DNA of 64,000 bases from Callorhinus ursinus (taxonomy: Eukaryota > Chordata > Mammalia > Carnivora > Otariidae). Location of the stretch: assembly GCF_003265705.1 (NCBI RefSeq), contig NW_020312858.1:6398653-6462652 (forward strand), read 5' to 3'. The notes under the pieces were generated by a model. That model had not been told where the DNA came from. It did no database searches and saw only the letters and a list, made by a program, of their open reading frames with translations. Positions 12,463-22,861 of this stretch are shown here, piece by piece; the first letter of the stretch is position 1, and each line of letters begins with the position of its first letter. Made by a program: the position numbers and the translations under genes.

Positions 12463-13919
12463 CATTGGATATTCTTTCCTGCTTTGTCAAAGATAAGTTG
12501 ACCATAGAGTTGAGGGTCCATTTCTGGGCTCTCGATTCTGTTCCATTGATCTATGTGTCTGTTTTTGTGCCAGTACCATACTGTCTTGATGATGACAGCT
12601 TTGTAATAGAGCTGAAAGTCTGGAATTGTGATGCTGCCAGCTTTGCTTTTCTTTTTCAATATTCCTCTGGCTATTTGGGGTCTCTTCTTGTTCCATACAA
12701 ATTTTAGGATTATTTGTTCCATTTCTTTGAAAAAAGTGGATAGTATTTTGATGGGGATTGCACTGAATGTGTAGATTGGTCTAGGCAGCATTGACATCTT
12801 CACAATGTTTGTTCTTCCAATCCATGAGCATGGAATGTTTTCCCATTTCTTTGTGTCTTCTTCAATTACTTTCCTGAGTATTTTATAGTTTTCTGAGTAC
12901 AGATCCTTTGCCTCTTTGGTTAAATTTATTCCTAGGTATCTTATGGTTTTGGGTGCAATTGTGAATGGGATCGACTCCTTGATTTGTCTCTCTTCTGTCT
13001 TGTTGTTGGTGTATAGGAATGCTACTGATTTCTGTGCATTGATTTTATATCCTGCCACTTTACTGATTTCCTGTATGAGTTCTAGCAGTTTTGGGGTGGA
13101 GTCTTTTGGGTTTTCCACATACAGTATCATATCATCTGCAAAGAGTGAGAGTTTGACTTCCTCTTTGCCGATTTGGATGCCTTTGATTTCTTTTTGTTGT
13201 CTGATTGCTGTGGCTAGGACTTCTAATACTATGTTGAATAGCAGTGGTGAGAGTGGACATCCCTGCCGCGTTCCTGACCTTAGGGGAAAAGCTTTCAGCT
13301 TTTCCCCATTGAGAATGATATTCGCTGTAGGTTTCTCATAGATGGCTTTTATGATAGTGAGGTATGTACCCTCTATCCCTATACTTTGAAGAGTTTTGAT
13401 CAAGAAAGGATGCTGTACTTTGTCAAATGCTTTTTCTGCATCTATTGAGAGGATCATATGATTCTTGTTCTTTCTTTTGTTAATGTATTGTATCACGTTG
13501 ATTGATTTGCGGATGTTGAACCAGCCTTGCAGCCCAGGGATGAATCCCACTTGGTCATAGTGAATAATCCTTTTAATGTACTGTTGGAACCTATTGGCTA
13601 GTATTTTGGTGAGAATTTTTGCATCCATGTTCATCAAGGATATTGGTCTGTAGTTCTCCTTTTTGATGGGGTCTTTGTCTGCTTTGGGGATCAAGGTAAT
13701 GGTGGCCTCATAAAACAAGTTTGGAAGTTTTCCTTCTATTTCTATTTTTTGGAACAGTTCCAGGAGAATAGGTATTAATTCTTCTTTAAATGTCTGATAG
13801 AATTCCCCTGGGAAGCTATCTGGCCCTGGGCTTTTGTTTGTTGGGAGATTTTTGATGACTGCTTCAATTTCCTTAGTGGTTATAGGTCTGTTCAGGTTTT
13901 CTATTTCTTCCTGGTTCAA
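12450..13919 (-). pseudogene. L1 ORF2 fragment: reverse transcriptase domain, same frame after the stop
   Basis: Open for 489 codons in the same frame as the endonuclease piece; only the TGA separates them. It contains all main RT blocks including FADD at 13142-13131. It ends at TAG after IQWKKR because of the extra A in the run at 12455-12461. Confidence 0.9.
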
Positions 13920-13925
13920 TTTTGG

Positions 13926-15236
13926 TCATTGATACATCTCTAGGAATGCCCCCATTTCTTCCAGGTTATCTAATTTGCTGGCATAGAGTTGCTCATAATA
14001 TGTTCTTAGAATTGTTTGTATTTCTTTGGTGTTGGTTGTGATCTCTCCTCTTTCATTCATGATTTTGTTGATTTGGGTCATTTCTCTTTTCTTTTGGATC
14101 AGTCTGGCCAGGGGTTTATCAATCTTGTTAATTCTTTCAAAGAACCAGCTCCTAGTTTCGTTGATCGGTTCTACTGTTCTTTTGGTTTCTATTTCATTGA
14201 TTTCTGCTCTGATCTTTATTATTTCTCTTCTCCCGCTGGGTTTAGGCTTTCTTTGCTGTTCTTTCTCCAGCTCCTTTAGGTGTAGGGTCAGGTTGTGTAT
14301 TTGAGACCTTTCTTGTTTCTTGAGAAAGGCTTGTATTGCTATATACTTTCCTCTCAGGACTGCCTTTGCTGTATCCCAAAGATTTTGGACAGTTGTGTTT
14401 TCATTTTCATTGGTTTCCATGAATTTTTTTAATTCTTCTTTAATTTCCTGGTTGACCCATTCATTCCTTAGTAGGATGCTCTTTAGCCTCCATGCATTTG
14501 AATTCTTTCCGACTTTCCTCTTGTGATTGAGTTCTAGTTTCAAAGCATTGTGGTCTGGAAATATGCAGGGAATGATCCCAATCTTTTGGTACCGGTTGAG
14601 ATCTGATTTGTGACCTAGGATGTGATCCAGCCTGGAGAATGTTCCATGGGCACTAGAGAAGAATGTATATTCCGTTGCTTTGGGATGGAATGTTCTGAAT
14701 ATGTCTGTGAAGTCCATTTGGTCCAGTTTGTCATTTAATGTCTTTATTTCCTTGTTGATCTTTTGCTTAGATGATCTGTCCATTTCAGTCAGGGGGGTGT
14801 TAAAGTCCCCCACTATTATTGTATTGTTGTCAATGTGTTTCTTTGCTTTTGTTATTAATAGCCTTATATAATTGGCTGCTCCCATGTTCGGGGCATAGAT
14901 ATTTACAATTGTTAGATCTTCTTGTTGGATAGACCCTTTAAGTAGGATATAGTGTCCTTCCTCATCTCTTATTACAGTCTTTGGTTTAAAATCTATTTTG
15001 TCTGATATAAGGATTGCCACCGCAGCTTTCTTTTGGTGTCCATTAGCATGGTAAATGGTTTTCCACCCCCTCCCTTTCAATGTGGGTGTGTCTTTGGGTC
15101 TAAAATGAGTCTCTTGCAGACAGCATATTGATGGGTCTTGTTTTTTAATCCACTCTGATACCCTGTGTCTTTTGATTGGGGCATTTAGCCCATTTACATT
15201 CAGGGTAACTATTGAAAGGTATGAATTTAGTGCCAT
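13926..15236 (-). CDS. L1 ORF2 fragment: endonuclease domain, open up to the premature stop
   Basis: 436 codons from [20 protein letters not shown], ending in the premature TGA. It covers the whole APE-like endonuclease and the linker before the RT domain. If translated it would be a free endonuclease-type fragment. The residue at the conserved serine of the SDH motif is proline (codon CCA at 14558-14556); without a family consensus I cannot say whether this is lineage-specific or a lesion. Confidence 0.85.
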   Translation of the reverse strand: MALNSYLSIVTLNVNGLNAPIKRHRVSEWIKKQDPSICCLQETHFRPKDTPTLKGRGWKTIYHANGHQKKAAVAILISDKIDFKPKTVIRDEEGHYILLKGSIQQEDLTIVNIYAPNMGAANYIRLLITKAKKHIDNNTIIVGDFNTPLTEMDRSSKQKINKEIKTLNDKLDQMDFTDIFRTFHPKATEYTFFSSAHGTFSRLDHILGHKSDLNRYQKIGIIPCIFPDHNALKLELNHKRKVGKNSNAWRLKSILLRNEWVNQEIKEELKKFMETNENENTTVQNLWDTAKAVLRGKYIAIQAFLKKQERSQIHNLTLHLKELEKEQQRKPKPSGRREIIKIRAEINEIETKRTVEPINETRSWFFERINKIDKPLARLIQKKREMTQINKIMNERGEITTNTKEIQTILRTYYEQLYASKLDNLEEMGAFLEMYQ

Positions 15237-15316
15237 TGTATTGCCTGTAAGGTGACTGTACTGTATATTGTCTCTGTTCCTTTCTGATCTGTGCTGCTTT
15301 TAGGCTCTCTCTTTGC

Positions 15317-16213
15317 TTAGAGGACCCCTTTCAATATTTCTTGGAGGGCTGGTTTTGTGTTTGCAAATTCCTTTAGTTTTTGTTTGTTCTGGGAGCTTTT
15401 TATCTCTCCTTCAATTTCCAATGAGAGCCTAGCTGGATATAGTATTCTTGGCTGCGTATTTTTCTCGTTTAGTGCTCTGAAGATATCATGCCAGTCCTTT
15501 CTGGCCTGCCAGGTCTCTGGGGATAGGTCCGTTGCCAATCTAATGTTTCTACCATTGTAGTTTACATATCTCTTCTCCCGAGCTGCTTTCAGGATTTTCT
15601 GTTTGTCTCTGAGACTCGTAAGTTTTACTATTAGATGTCGGGGTGTTGACCTATTTTTATTGATTTTGAGAGGGGTTCTCTGTGCCTCCTGGATTTTGAT
15701 GCCTGTTTCCTTCCTCACATTAGGGAAGTTCTCTGCTATTATTTGCTCCAATATACCTTCTGCCCCTCTCTCTCTTTCTTCTTCTTCTGGGATCCCAATT
15801 ATTCTAATGTTGTTTCGTATTATCGTATCACTTATCTCTCGAATTCTGCCCTCGTGATCCTGTAGTTGTTTCTCTCTCTTTTTCTCAGCCTCTTTATTTT
15901 CCATCGTTTGGTCTTCTATATCACTGGTTCTCTCTTCTGCCTCATTTATCTTAGCAGTTAGTGCCCCCATTTTTGATTGCACCTCATTAATAGCCTTTTT
16001 GATTTTGACTTGGTTAGATTTTATTTCTTTTATTTCTCCAGAAAGGGTTTCTCTAATAACTTCCACGCTTTTTTCAAGCCCAGCTAGTATTTTTAAAGTC
16101 ATGATTCTGAACTCGAGTTCCGACATCGTACTAATGTCCGTATTGAGTAGGTTCCTGGCTGACGGTACTACCTCTTGTTCTTTTTGCTGAGGTGATTTTT
16201 TTCGTTTTGTCAT
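15317..16213 (-). CDS. L1 ORF1 RNA-binding protein, open reading frame intact
   Basis: 298 codons from MTKRKKSPQQKEQE to ALQEILKGVL, ending at TAA 15319-15317. ORF1 protein is the RNA chaperone that coats L1 RNA as trimers in the cytoplasmic ribonucleoprotein. Visible parts in order: a basic N-terminus (about residues 1-15); a long charged heptad-like coiled coil (about 45-135) rich in E, K and I; an RRM-like core with NNIRIIGIPEEEE (about 140-190); and a C-terminal domain with REKRYVNYNGRNIRL and ARLSLEIEGE. The frame is open 87 codons further upstream to 16474, but that stretch is F/L-rich translation of the 5'UTR purine tract, so I place the start at the ATG at 16213-16211. No internal stop or frameshift is seen. 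Whether it is expressed is unknown. Confidence 0.9.
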   Translation of the reverse strand: MTKRKKSPQQKEQEVVPSARNLLNTDISTMSELEFRIMTLKILAGLEKSVEVIRETLSGEIKEIKSNQVKIKKAINEVQSKMGALTAKINEAEERTSDIEDQTMENKEAEKKREKQLQDHEGRIREISDTIIRNNIRIIGIPEEEERERGAEGILEQIIAENFPNVRKETGIKIQEAQRTPLKINKNRSTPRHLIVKLTSLRDKQKILKAAREKRYVNYNGRNIRLATDLSPETWQARKDWHDIFRALNEKNTQPRILYPARLSLEIEGEIKSSQNKQKLKEFANTKPALQEILKGVL

Positions 16214-16465
16214 TTTGTCCAGAGGAGAATAGATGAATGAGAGAACAAAATGCCAACAGGTTAAGAACGTCCCCAGCAAATATACTCTATATAAATCAAA
16301 AAAGACCTGAAACCAGGGGAAAAGAAAGGGAAAGAAAGAAAAAAAGAAAGAGAAAAGAAAGAAGGAAAAAAAAAAACCAAAAAGAAAAAGATTAAGAACA
16401 AAAACAGAACAATACAAAAAAAACCGAATATGATCAAATATGATCAGGCTAGTGCATAGATCAGT

Positions 16466-16646
16466 GCCACACACTAGATTTTGGGCATATTTTGGTCTGT
16501 TAGAAAAAAGTGCCTCCTAAAATTTTAAAGGGAGAAAGACATATATGTACAAAATAAGGGTTGATACAATGAAGGGATGGAAGATGACTGTAAAGATGAA
16601 AATTATAAAAGATTTTATAAAAGGAATCGATACAATAAGAAGTTGT
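16466..16646 (-). repeat. L1 5'UTR internal repeat, copy 1
   Basis: This segment resembles 16718-16896 at an offset of 252 bp. Shared landmarks are a gccacacactag-type start, gatctgttagaa/ggtctgttagaa, aaaattttaaag, an aataaggg block, gaagggat and a gata.aa end. The copies have diverged by substitutions and small indels. Confidence 0.65.
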
Positions 16647-16717
16647 TTTAAAAAAGAAAGAAGAAGATTTTTTTAAAAAAAGGGAGAGAATGTAATCGGG
16701 CAGGAGACTAGAACAAA

Positions 16718-16896
16718 GCCATACACTAGTGATTTAGGGTATATTTTGATCTGTTAGAAGAAACTGTATCTCAAAATTTTAAAGAGAGAACAATTCATAT
16801 ATATATGCCAAAAATAAGGGTAACTACTATGAAGGGATAAAATATGACTCTAAAAATGAAAAATAAAAAATGTTTTTTTTAAAAAAGGGATTGATA
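16718..16896 (-). repeat. L1 5'UTR internal repeat, copy 2
   Basis: Diverged partner of 16466-16646. It starts gccatacactag and keeps the same order of landmarks. It lies upstream of copy 1 in the L1 reading direction. Confidence 0.65.
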
Positions 16897-18017
16897 AGAT
16901 GTTGAAAAAGGGAAAAAGAGAAATTAAAAAAACAGTTAAAAAATTAACTTTGAAAAACTAATGAATCATGGTAAAAAAAGCCATGAATTCTCTGTGCTGT
17001 ATTCCCCTAGCGCTGGAGTTCTCCCGTTGTCCTTGATCGGTAAACTTGGTCTTGGCTCGCTGGCTGTTCGTGCTGATCTTCTGGGGGAGGGATCTGTTGC
17101 CGTGGTTCTCAAAGGTCTTTGCCGGAGGCGGAATTGCCCCGCCCTTGTCGGTCCGGGCTAAGCAAGCTGCTCGGGTTTGCTCTCAGGAGCTTTTGTTCCC
17201 TACAAGCTCTCCGTACGGCTTTGGAGGAGGACAGTGAAAATGGTGGCCTCCCAATCTCCGCCCGGAGGACCTGAGAACTCGGGGCCCCGCTCCTCAGTCT
17301 GCCCCCAGAGAAAAGCAGTCAATCACTCCCGTCTCCCTGGTCTCTGGCTGCACTCTGTGCTCATCCAGCCTGTGACCAATGTTTCTTTCTCTGGCACCCG
17401 ACCCCCTGTGGAGTCTCCAAACCCAGCAGATCCCTGCGGTGCGCTCCTGTGCCGCTCCTCCCCGGGGGAGGAAGGGGAGTCTCCCCGGCTCTGCCGCTTG
17501 TTGGGTCCCTGCTGGAGGAGCAGTGGCCCGACTGGGCCGCGGATCACAGTTTATGGCAACCCCGAGCTGAGAGCCCGCGCCTCGGCTCCGTCTCTGCAGC
17601 TGGCTTCCCTGCTCCGATCCCTGGGAGCTCTGCCGCACTCAGGCACCCCCGGTCTTTCTGTGACCCCGAGGGTCCTGAGACCACACTGTCCCGCGAGGGT
17701 CCCACCCCCCGCTTAGCCACTGGAGCGACGTCCCTCAGCGGAGCCGACTTCTAAAAGGTCCGATTTTGTGCTCCGCGGCTCTATCACTTGCCAGAAGCGG
17801 CCGACGGAGGCCCCTCCCCCGCCGTCTATCCTCCCAAATATCGCCTCGGATTCACTTTTCCACACCTCCTACCTTCCAGAAAGTGGTTGCTTTTCATTCA
17901 GAGAGTTGTTGCTACTCTCCTCTTTGATCTCCTGTTGAGTTCGTAGGTGTTCAGAAAGGTTTGATCCCTATTCAGCTGAATTCCTGAGACCAGACGAAAT
18001 CCAGGTCTCCTACTCCT

Positions 18018-18028
18018 CCGCCATCTTG
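18018..18028 (-). promoter_or_regulatory. YY1-type motif at the L1 5' end
   Basis: The minus strand reads caagatggcgg within 20 bases of the L1 5' terminus. In human L1 a YY1 site with the same core (AAGATGGC) sits near the 5' end and sets the transcription start. Position and core match, but binding is not shown here. Confidence 0.55.
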
Positions 18029-18035
18029 CTCCGCC

Positions 18036-18047
18036 GGAACATGGACT
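18036..18047. repeat. L1 target-site duplication, 5' side
   Basis: ggaacatggact lies directly outside the first base of the L1 5'UTR and matches 10950-10961. The following tttt/aa is the expected endonuclease cleavage sequence on the opposite strand. Confidence 0.9.
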
Positions 18048-18641
18048 TTTAAGGGAGTTGATCAGGTAGCTTGACTATGGTGTGATCAACTCTATCCCTA
18101 TTCTATTTTGGGCTCTCTCTTTTCCAGGAGACAACCTGCCTGCCTGCATATTTGCCTGATGGAGTTAGCCTGTCTCACAGCTTTACTCTGGAGCCCGGGG
18201 GATTGCTACCCACTACAGTGGGCTCTCGTTGGGAGACTTCAGTTGCTCTTGAATTAATTATAGGCTCAAAAGTGAGCAACTCCCGTTATTAGAATGCAGA
18301 TTTTAAAATTACTTCATTTCAAGTTGCCAGCTTGGCAGCATTTACCTGTCATCAGAGAATTCAGCATGGTCACAAAGAATATAGACTTTTGAAAAAATAA
18401 AGCAGAAATGAACTGATATGGTCAAGGAGTGAGGGAAACTCTGAAATGCCTTTCACTTATGCCTTGTCTGTTTTACCATCTATAAAATGGTGACAAACTT
18501 TGGATCCTCCTGTTTAGAGTAAGTTGAAGGGTAATCAATGAAATGCTATGTAAAAACAATTCACTGAGTGTAATACTCCACTGGATTCTCTAGATTTGTG
18601 TAGCTGTGTTGAAATAGTTCTATAAAAGCATATGCTCTTAT

Positions 18642-18818
18642 TTTTTTAAAGATTTTATTTATTTATTTGAGAGAGAGAGAATGAGAGAGAAGAGGTTCAG
18701 AGGGAGAAGCAGACTCCCTGCTCAGCAGGGAGCCCGACGTGGGACTCGATCCCGGGAATCCAGGATCATGACCTGAGCCGAAGGCAGTCACTCAACCAAC
18801 TGAGCCAGCCAGGCGCCC
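18642..18818 (-). mobile_element. Carnivore SINE, minus orientation
   Basis: Starts tttttttaaagattttatttatttatttgag, ends gagccagccaggcgccc. Flanked by 16-bp near-identical duplications (aagcatatgctcttat at 18626-18641, aagcttatgctcctat at 18819-18834), two mismatches. Confidence 0.93.
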
Positions 18819-18896
18819 AAGCTTATGCTCCTATGCATACACAACATAGCTTGATGCCAGATATCAAAGGAGTACGTCTGGTATAAATGGCATTAT

Positions 18897-19436
18897 TTTC
18901 CAGCTTTATTGAGGCATGATTGACAAATCAAAATTGTGTATATTTAAGGTGTACAATGTGATGACTTGATATATATAGACATTCTGAAAGATTACCATAA
19001 TCAAGCTAATTAATTCATCCATTACCTCACATAGTCATTTTGGTGCTTTGTTTTTTTTTTTTTTTTTGGTGGTGAAAACACTTAAGATTTATGCTCTTTT
19101 CAAATTTGGAGTATACAATACAGTATCATATTATTATTATTGTTAACAGTATAGTCACTGTGTTGTATATTAAATACCCAGAACTTATTCATCTTATAAC
19201 TGAAAGTTTGTACCCTTTCACTAACATCTCCTCATTTCCCCCTGCCCCTGGCAACCACCATTTTATTTTCTGTTTCTAGGACTTCAGCTGTATTTAGATT
19301 CCATATATATGTGAGCTCATACATATTTGTCTTTCCTATTTGGCTTATTTCACTTAGCATAATGTCCTCCAGGTTTATCCATGTTGTTGCAAGTGGCAGG
19401 ATTTTCTTCTTTTACATGCCTGAATAATATTCACTA
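18897..19436 (-). mobile_element. Old L1 3' end fragment
   Basis: Minus orientation: tccagctttattgaggcatgattgacaaat, ggtgtacaatgtgatgacttg, cacttagcataatgtcctccaggtttatcc. This is the usual L1 3'UTR to ORF2-end order, diverged. Confidence 0.85.
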
Positions 19437-19499
19437 TGAAACTATAAATTCTAAGTGTATAATGACTCAATTATGAAAGCAAACCTGAAAAGATTTAGA

Positions 19500-20305
19500 A
19501 GCCAGGTAGAATAATATCTTTATGGCTTTGAGGAAGGGAAACCATTTTTACAGGATACAAAATGTACAAAGTATAAAGAAAAATATGGATGTATTTGACC
19601 TTAAAATTCTCTCTCTCTCTATATATATTTTTTATAAATAAAATACCATAAACAAACTTGAAAGATCATTTATAAACTAGGAGAATTTTATGTCAATTCA
19701 TTGTTAATGAAAGATAAAAATCTAGAATACAAAGCAGCTTCCTACAAATCAATAAGATAAATAAAAACTTACCAATAGAAAAATAGGCAAAGAACATGAA
19801 TAGGTAATCTACATATAAGAGAAAACCCAAATGATCAATTAATATATGAAAAGCTCAACCTCACTGTAATTAATGATATGGAACAAAAATCAGTCATTTC
19901 ATAAGATTAAATTAGTAAAAATGATGTAGTCTGATCGTATCAAGTGTTGGTGGGAAGATGTAGAGAATCAGGAACTCTCCTGTGCAAAAATTATGCAACC
20001 ACTTTTGAGAGCAAATTGACAATACATACTAATGTTAAAGATGCACATATATTTTGACCCAGAAATTTTACTTTGAGATACATTTTCTAGAGAAGTCTGT
20101 TGTACATGTACTGAGGACGTATAAAGATATTCTCTATAGCACTTGTTTTCTAATGTCTGAGAAGTGAAGATACATCCTTTTTTAATGGTGGAATGAGAAG
20201 TTGTGGTTTGTCTACGTTAAAATTCTATAAAGCAATCCAATAATATGATTTATCCAATCTCAAAAACAATGTTGAGTGAAAAAAGGTGAGTTGTAATAGA
20301 TTATG
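19500..20305 (+). mobile_element. Old L1/HAL1-like ORF2 fragment, part 1
   Basis: Plus-orientation diverged L1-like sequence with aaaaataggcaaagaacatgaa, caaatgatcaattaatatatgaaaagctcaacctcac, ggtgggaagatgtagag and gcaaccacttttgagagcaaattgac. It appears to resume at about 20894. Confidence 0.65.
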
Positions 20306-20654
20306 GTATTTATTTTACCACAAACTCAGTGGCTTAAAATAATACACAGTTATTGTCACACAGTATGTGGAGGTCAGAAGTCTGGGCATGGCTTAGTTGG
20401 ATTCTCTGCTTCAGTATGTCACCAAGCTCCGTTTCTAGCCTCAGTGAGGGCTGCAGTCTCATCAGAAGCTCTACTGGTATAGGAGTTACTTCTAACCTCC
20501 CTTAGAATGTTGTAGAATCCATTTTCTTGTGGCTGCAGGATGGAAGGCTTCAGTTTTGTCAGGAGGGCATCCTTAGTTCTGAGAAACCATCTAAGATTGC
20601 TTGCCACACAAGCTTCCTCATATGACCACTTGCTCCATGACGGATTGTTTCTTT
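20306..20654. repeat. Old repeat insertion, family unresolved
   Basis: Contains ccacaaactcagtggcttaaaataat and gtctgggcatggcttagttggattctctgc, the same kind of sequence as the repeat at 7364-8033. It interrupts the old L1. Confidence 0.5.
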
Positions 20655-20666
20655 AAAGCAAGGGAT

Positions 20667-20881
20667 GGGCCATCTGGGTGGCTCAGTTGGTTAAACGTCA
20701 GACTATTGATTTCAGCTCAGGTCATGATCTCAGGGTCCTGGGATCAAGCCCTGTGTCAGGCTCTGTGCTCAGCGCAGAGTCTGCTTCTCCCTCCCCCACT
20801 GTCCCTCCCCCGCTCATGCTCGCACTCACTCTCTCTGTCTCTCTCATTCTCAAATAAATAAATAAAATCTTAAATAAAAAC
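20667..20881 (+). mobile_element. Carnivore SINE, plus orientation
   Basis: tRNA-like head with ctgggtggctcagttggttaaa, body, CT-rich part and ataaataaataaaatctt tail. Perfect 12-bp duplications aaagcaagggat at 20655-20666 and 20882-20893. Confidence 0.95.
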
Positions 20882-20893
20882 AAAGCAAGGGAT

Positions 20894-21300
20894 AAAGAGA
20901 CTCTAACAAGATGGTGTTACAAAGCTGTGTAACACATTATCTCATTTATATAACATTCTCATAATGACAGAATTATAGAAATGCAGAACAGATTAATGGT
21001 TGCCAGCGGTTAGGGACAAAGGGAGGCAGAGAGGGTGACAGTGATAAGTGAGTATAAGGAACAAGAAGGATAGAGAAGAGTTCTGTACCTTGACTGTATC
21101 AATGTCAGTATACTGGTTGTGATATTGGACTATAGTTTTATAAGATGTTACCATTGGGAGAACCTGGAAATTGTACATGGGGTCTCTGCATTATTTCTTA
21201 AAACTGCATGTGAACTACAATTATCACAAATAAAAAAATCCAATTAAGAAACAACAACAACAAATAAACCAGAGAAAATTTCAAAAAAAAAAAAACCCCA
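20894..21300 (+). mobile_element. Old L1/HAL1-like 3' end, part 2
   Basis: ttaatggttgccagcggttaggg, ttgactgtatcaatgtcag and tacaattatcacaaataaaaaa are L1-type 3' sequence, ending in an A-rich tail. Probably the continuation of 19500-20305. Confidence 0.6.
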
Positions 21301-22656
21301 AAGTCCTCATATAAGTCCTGAATGATGAGCAGAAAACCATGAGACAGAAATCAATGGAAAAAAATGGGGACTAGCTGGTTGACATAGGAAGAGAATTTGC
21401 AAATAGATAATTAAAATCATCATTGGCGGGAGTAAAGGGTAGAACTGCTCTGCAGAAAATCAGATCAGTAACTTGGAGGTCAAAGTTGAGAACTCTCAAA
21501 ATACAGATGAAAATAACAAATATTAAATGACTTGATTAGTTTATACTAATTATTAAGCTTATAATCTTACATAGCAAACCTAGGAATATTGCCTTATATG
21601 TATCACATATACATATATATGATTTATATGTATATTCTTTTGTTACTTTCAAAGAACACATGTGAATATTATTCTATAAGGTAATATGCAAAGTTATTAA
21701 TGGTGATTCTCTTGAATGGTACCATTATTCCTGATTTTAATTTTCTATTTTATGCATTTGGATACACAGTTTTCTACCATGAGTATGTATTAATTTTAGA
21801 TGAAAAAACAATTAAAATTAGTGCAATTTTGTGCATATTGCACATCTGCAATTGTGTAAAAATATATACAATAAATTGGAAGGAAATGTTGTATACTAAA
21901 TGTTAACAGTGGTTCTGCCTGGGGGATCAGATTTACTTGTTTTCATTTTCTCCAAGTAACACTGTGTAGTCTCTAGATTTTATACAGTGATCAGATGTTT
22001 TTTATAATCATATAGATAAATTTTAAATTAGCATATAAAATTTTATAGGTACTGTATGATAACCAATATGTAAAAATATACATTGAAAATTGGTGGGAAG
22101 GAAAACAATAAAAGGTCAGAGTATTAGAGAGAACTTTTTTTTATTCTTCTAACTCTCATGTATTTTCAAAATTTGTATCATGATCATATATTGGTTTGGT
22201 AATGGAAATGTCCCCAAAGAAAATGGAAGTGATTGATTAACTGTTTTGGAGATGGGGAAATTTTTTCTAAACATGAAACAATAGAAAAATCATAAAAGAA
22301 GGACAAAATGTCCAAATAGCCAATTAAAATATGGGAAAATACATTGCTTCCCTAAATGCAATTTCAAAAATTAATGTTTCTTTGAACAAGTAAATTTATT
22401 TCAGTTTTTCTGTTATACTTAACTCAGTTTTTAGATGATTAAACAATATTCCATTCTCATGTAGAATAATATGCATACCTAACAGATTCTATTTGAGAAA
22501 ATATGTAATAAGATAAGAAAATATACTACAATCTTCTGTGAAAATAAGAAAAAATATTGCATTTACAATTTGTCTTAAACTTATGTATGTGCATATTTTT
22601 ATGAATGACAAAAGTGATCCAAATGTTCACAATAGTTACATATTAGGGTTGGGATT
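21301..22656. other. AT-rich stretch, nothing firm
   Basis: Very AT-rich, probably decayed L1 in part, with no open frame worth calling. The short frames at 21700-21906 and 22538-22819 are composition-driven, and the second runs into the SINE. Confidence 0.4.
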
Positions 22657-22669
22657 TCAGAAGACTTTT

Positions 22670-22861
22670 TTTTTTTTTAAAGATTTTATTTATTTATTCA
22701 TGAGAGACAGAGGGAGAGAGAGAGAGAGAGAGAGAGAGAAGCAGAGGGAGAAGCAGGTTCCCAAGGAGCAGGGAGCCCGATGCGGGACTCGATCCCAGGA
22801 CCCTGGGATCATGACCTGAGCCGAAGGCAGACGCTTAACCATCTGAGCCACCCAGGCGCCC
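22670..22861 (-). mobile_element. Carnivore SINE, minus orientation
   Basis: Poly-T, aaagattttatttatttattcatgag, a long (GA)n, body, gagccacccaggcgccc. Perfect 13-bp duplications tcagaagactttt at 22657-22669 and 22862-22874. Confidence 0.96.

Larger units (their letters stand above)
11420..15236 (-). pseudogene. L1 ORF2 (endonuclease / reverse transcriptase), disrupted by one stop and one frameshift
   Basis: About 1271 residues once the extra base is discounted, close to the usual ORF2 length of about 1275. The N-terminal APE-type endonuclease (residues 1-239) shows VNGLNAP with N15, LQETH with E42, NIYAPN with Y114, VGDFN with D144/N146, and RLDH with D204. The last motif reads PDH (227-229), where human L1 has SDH. 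The reverse transcriptase follows, with [24 protein letters not shown] and the catalytic FADD at 13142-13131. The C-terminus keeps the cysteine-rich CX3CX7HX4C motif (CWQGC...HCWWEC). Two lesions are seen: TGA at 13928-13926 just before the RT domain, and a seven-base A-run (12461-12455) that shifts the frame near the [15 protein letters not shown] region. The stop at 11422-11420 is the natural end, shared by another copy near 25085. Either lesion alone should prevent full-length protein. Confidence 0.93.
10962..18035 (-). mobile_element. Full-length L1 (LINE-1) retrotransposon, carnivore lineage
   Basis: A complete L1 in minus orientation, about 7.07 kb. Read on the minus strand it runs: 5'UTR of about 1.8 kb, ORF1, an 80-bp spacer, ORF2, then a short 3'UTR ending in an A-rich tail at 10962-10980. 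The 3'UTR contains a run that is C-rich on the plus strand near 11113-11140. The element is flanked by copies of ggaacatggact (10950-10961 and 18036-18047). The duplication extends to 15 bp with one mismatch, and the target reads cTT/AAAAg on the L1 sense strand, the canonical L1 endonuclease site. ORF1 is open. ORF2 has one stop and one frameshift, so this copy should not make its own full ORF2 protein. Few lesions plus intact duplications suggest a fairly recent insertion; the age is inference. Confidence 0.95.
16214..18035 (-). promoter_or_regulatory. L1 5'UTR and internal promoter region
   Basis: About 1.8 kb between the element's 5' end and the ORF1 start. The 5' part (about 17000-18035) is GC-rich with many CpGs, as expected for an L1 internal RNA polymerase II promoter that is normally silenced by methylation. 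The 3' part (16214-16960) is A/T-rich and purine-rich on the plus strand (16316-16375), and contains an approximate tandem duplication of about 180 bp spaced 252 bp apart. Promoter function is known for the family and inferred for this copy. Confidence 0.75.

Noticed and set aside
12264..14871. Plus-strand open frames of 60-147 codons across the L1
   Set aside because: They are antisense shadows of ORF2, with hydrophobic F/L/S-rich translations of the A-rich coding strand.
16316..16375. A/G-rich tract as a processed-pseudogene poly-A tail
   Set aside because: It lies inside the L1 5'UTR just upstream of ORF1 and has no flanking duplication.
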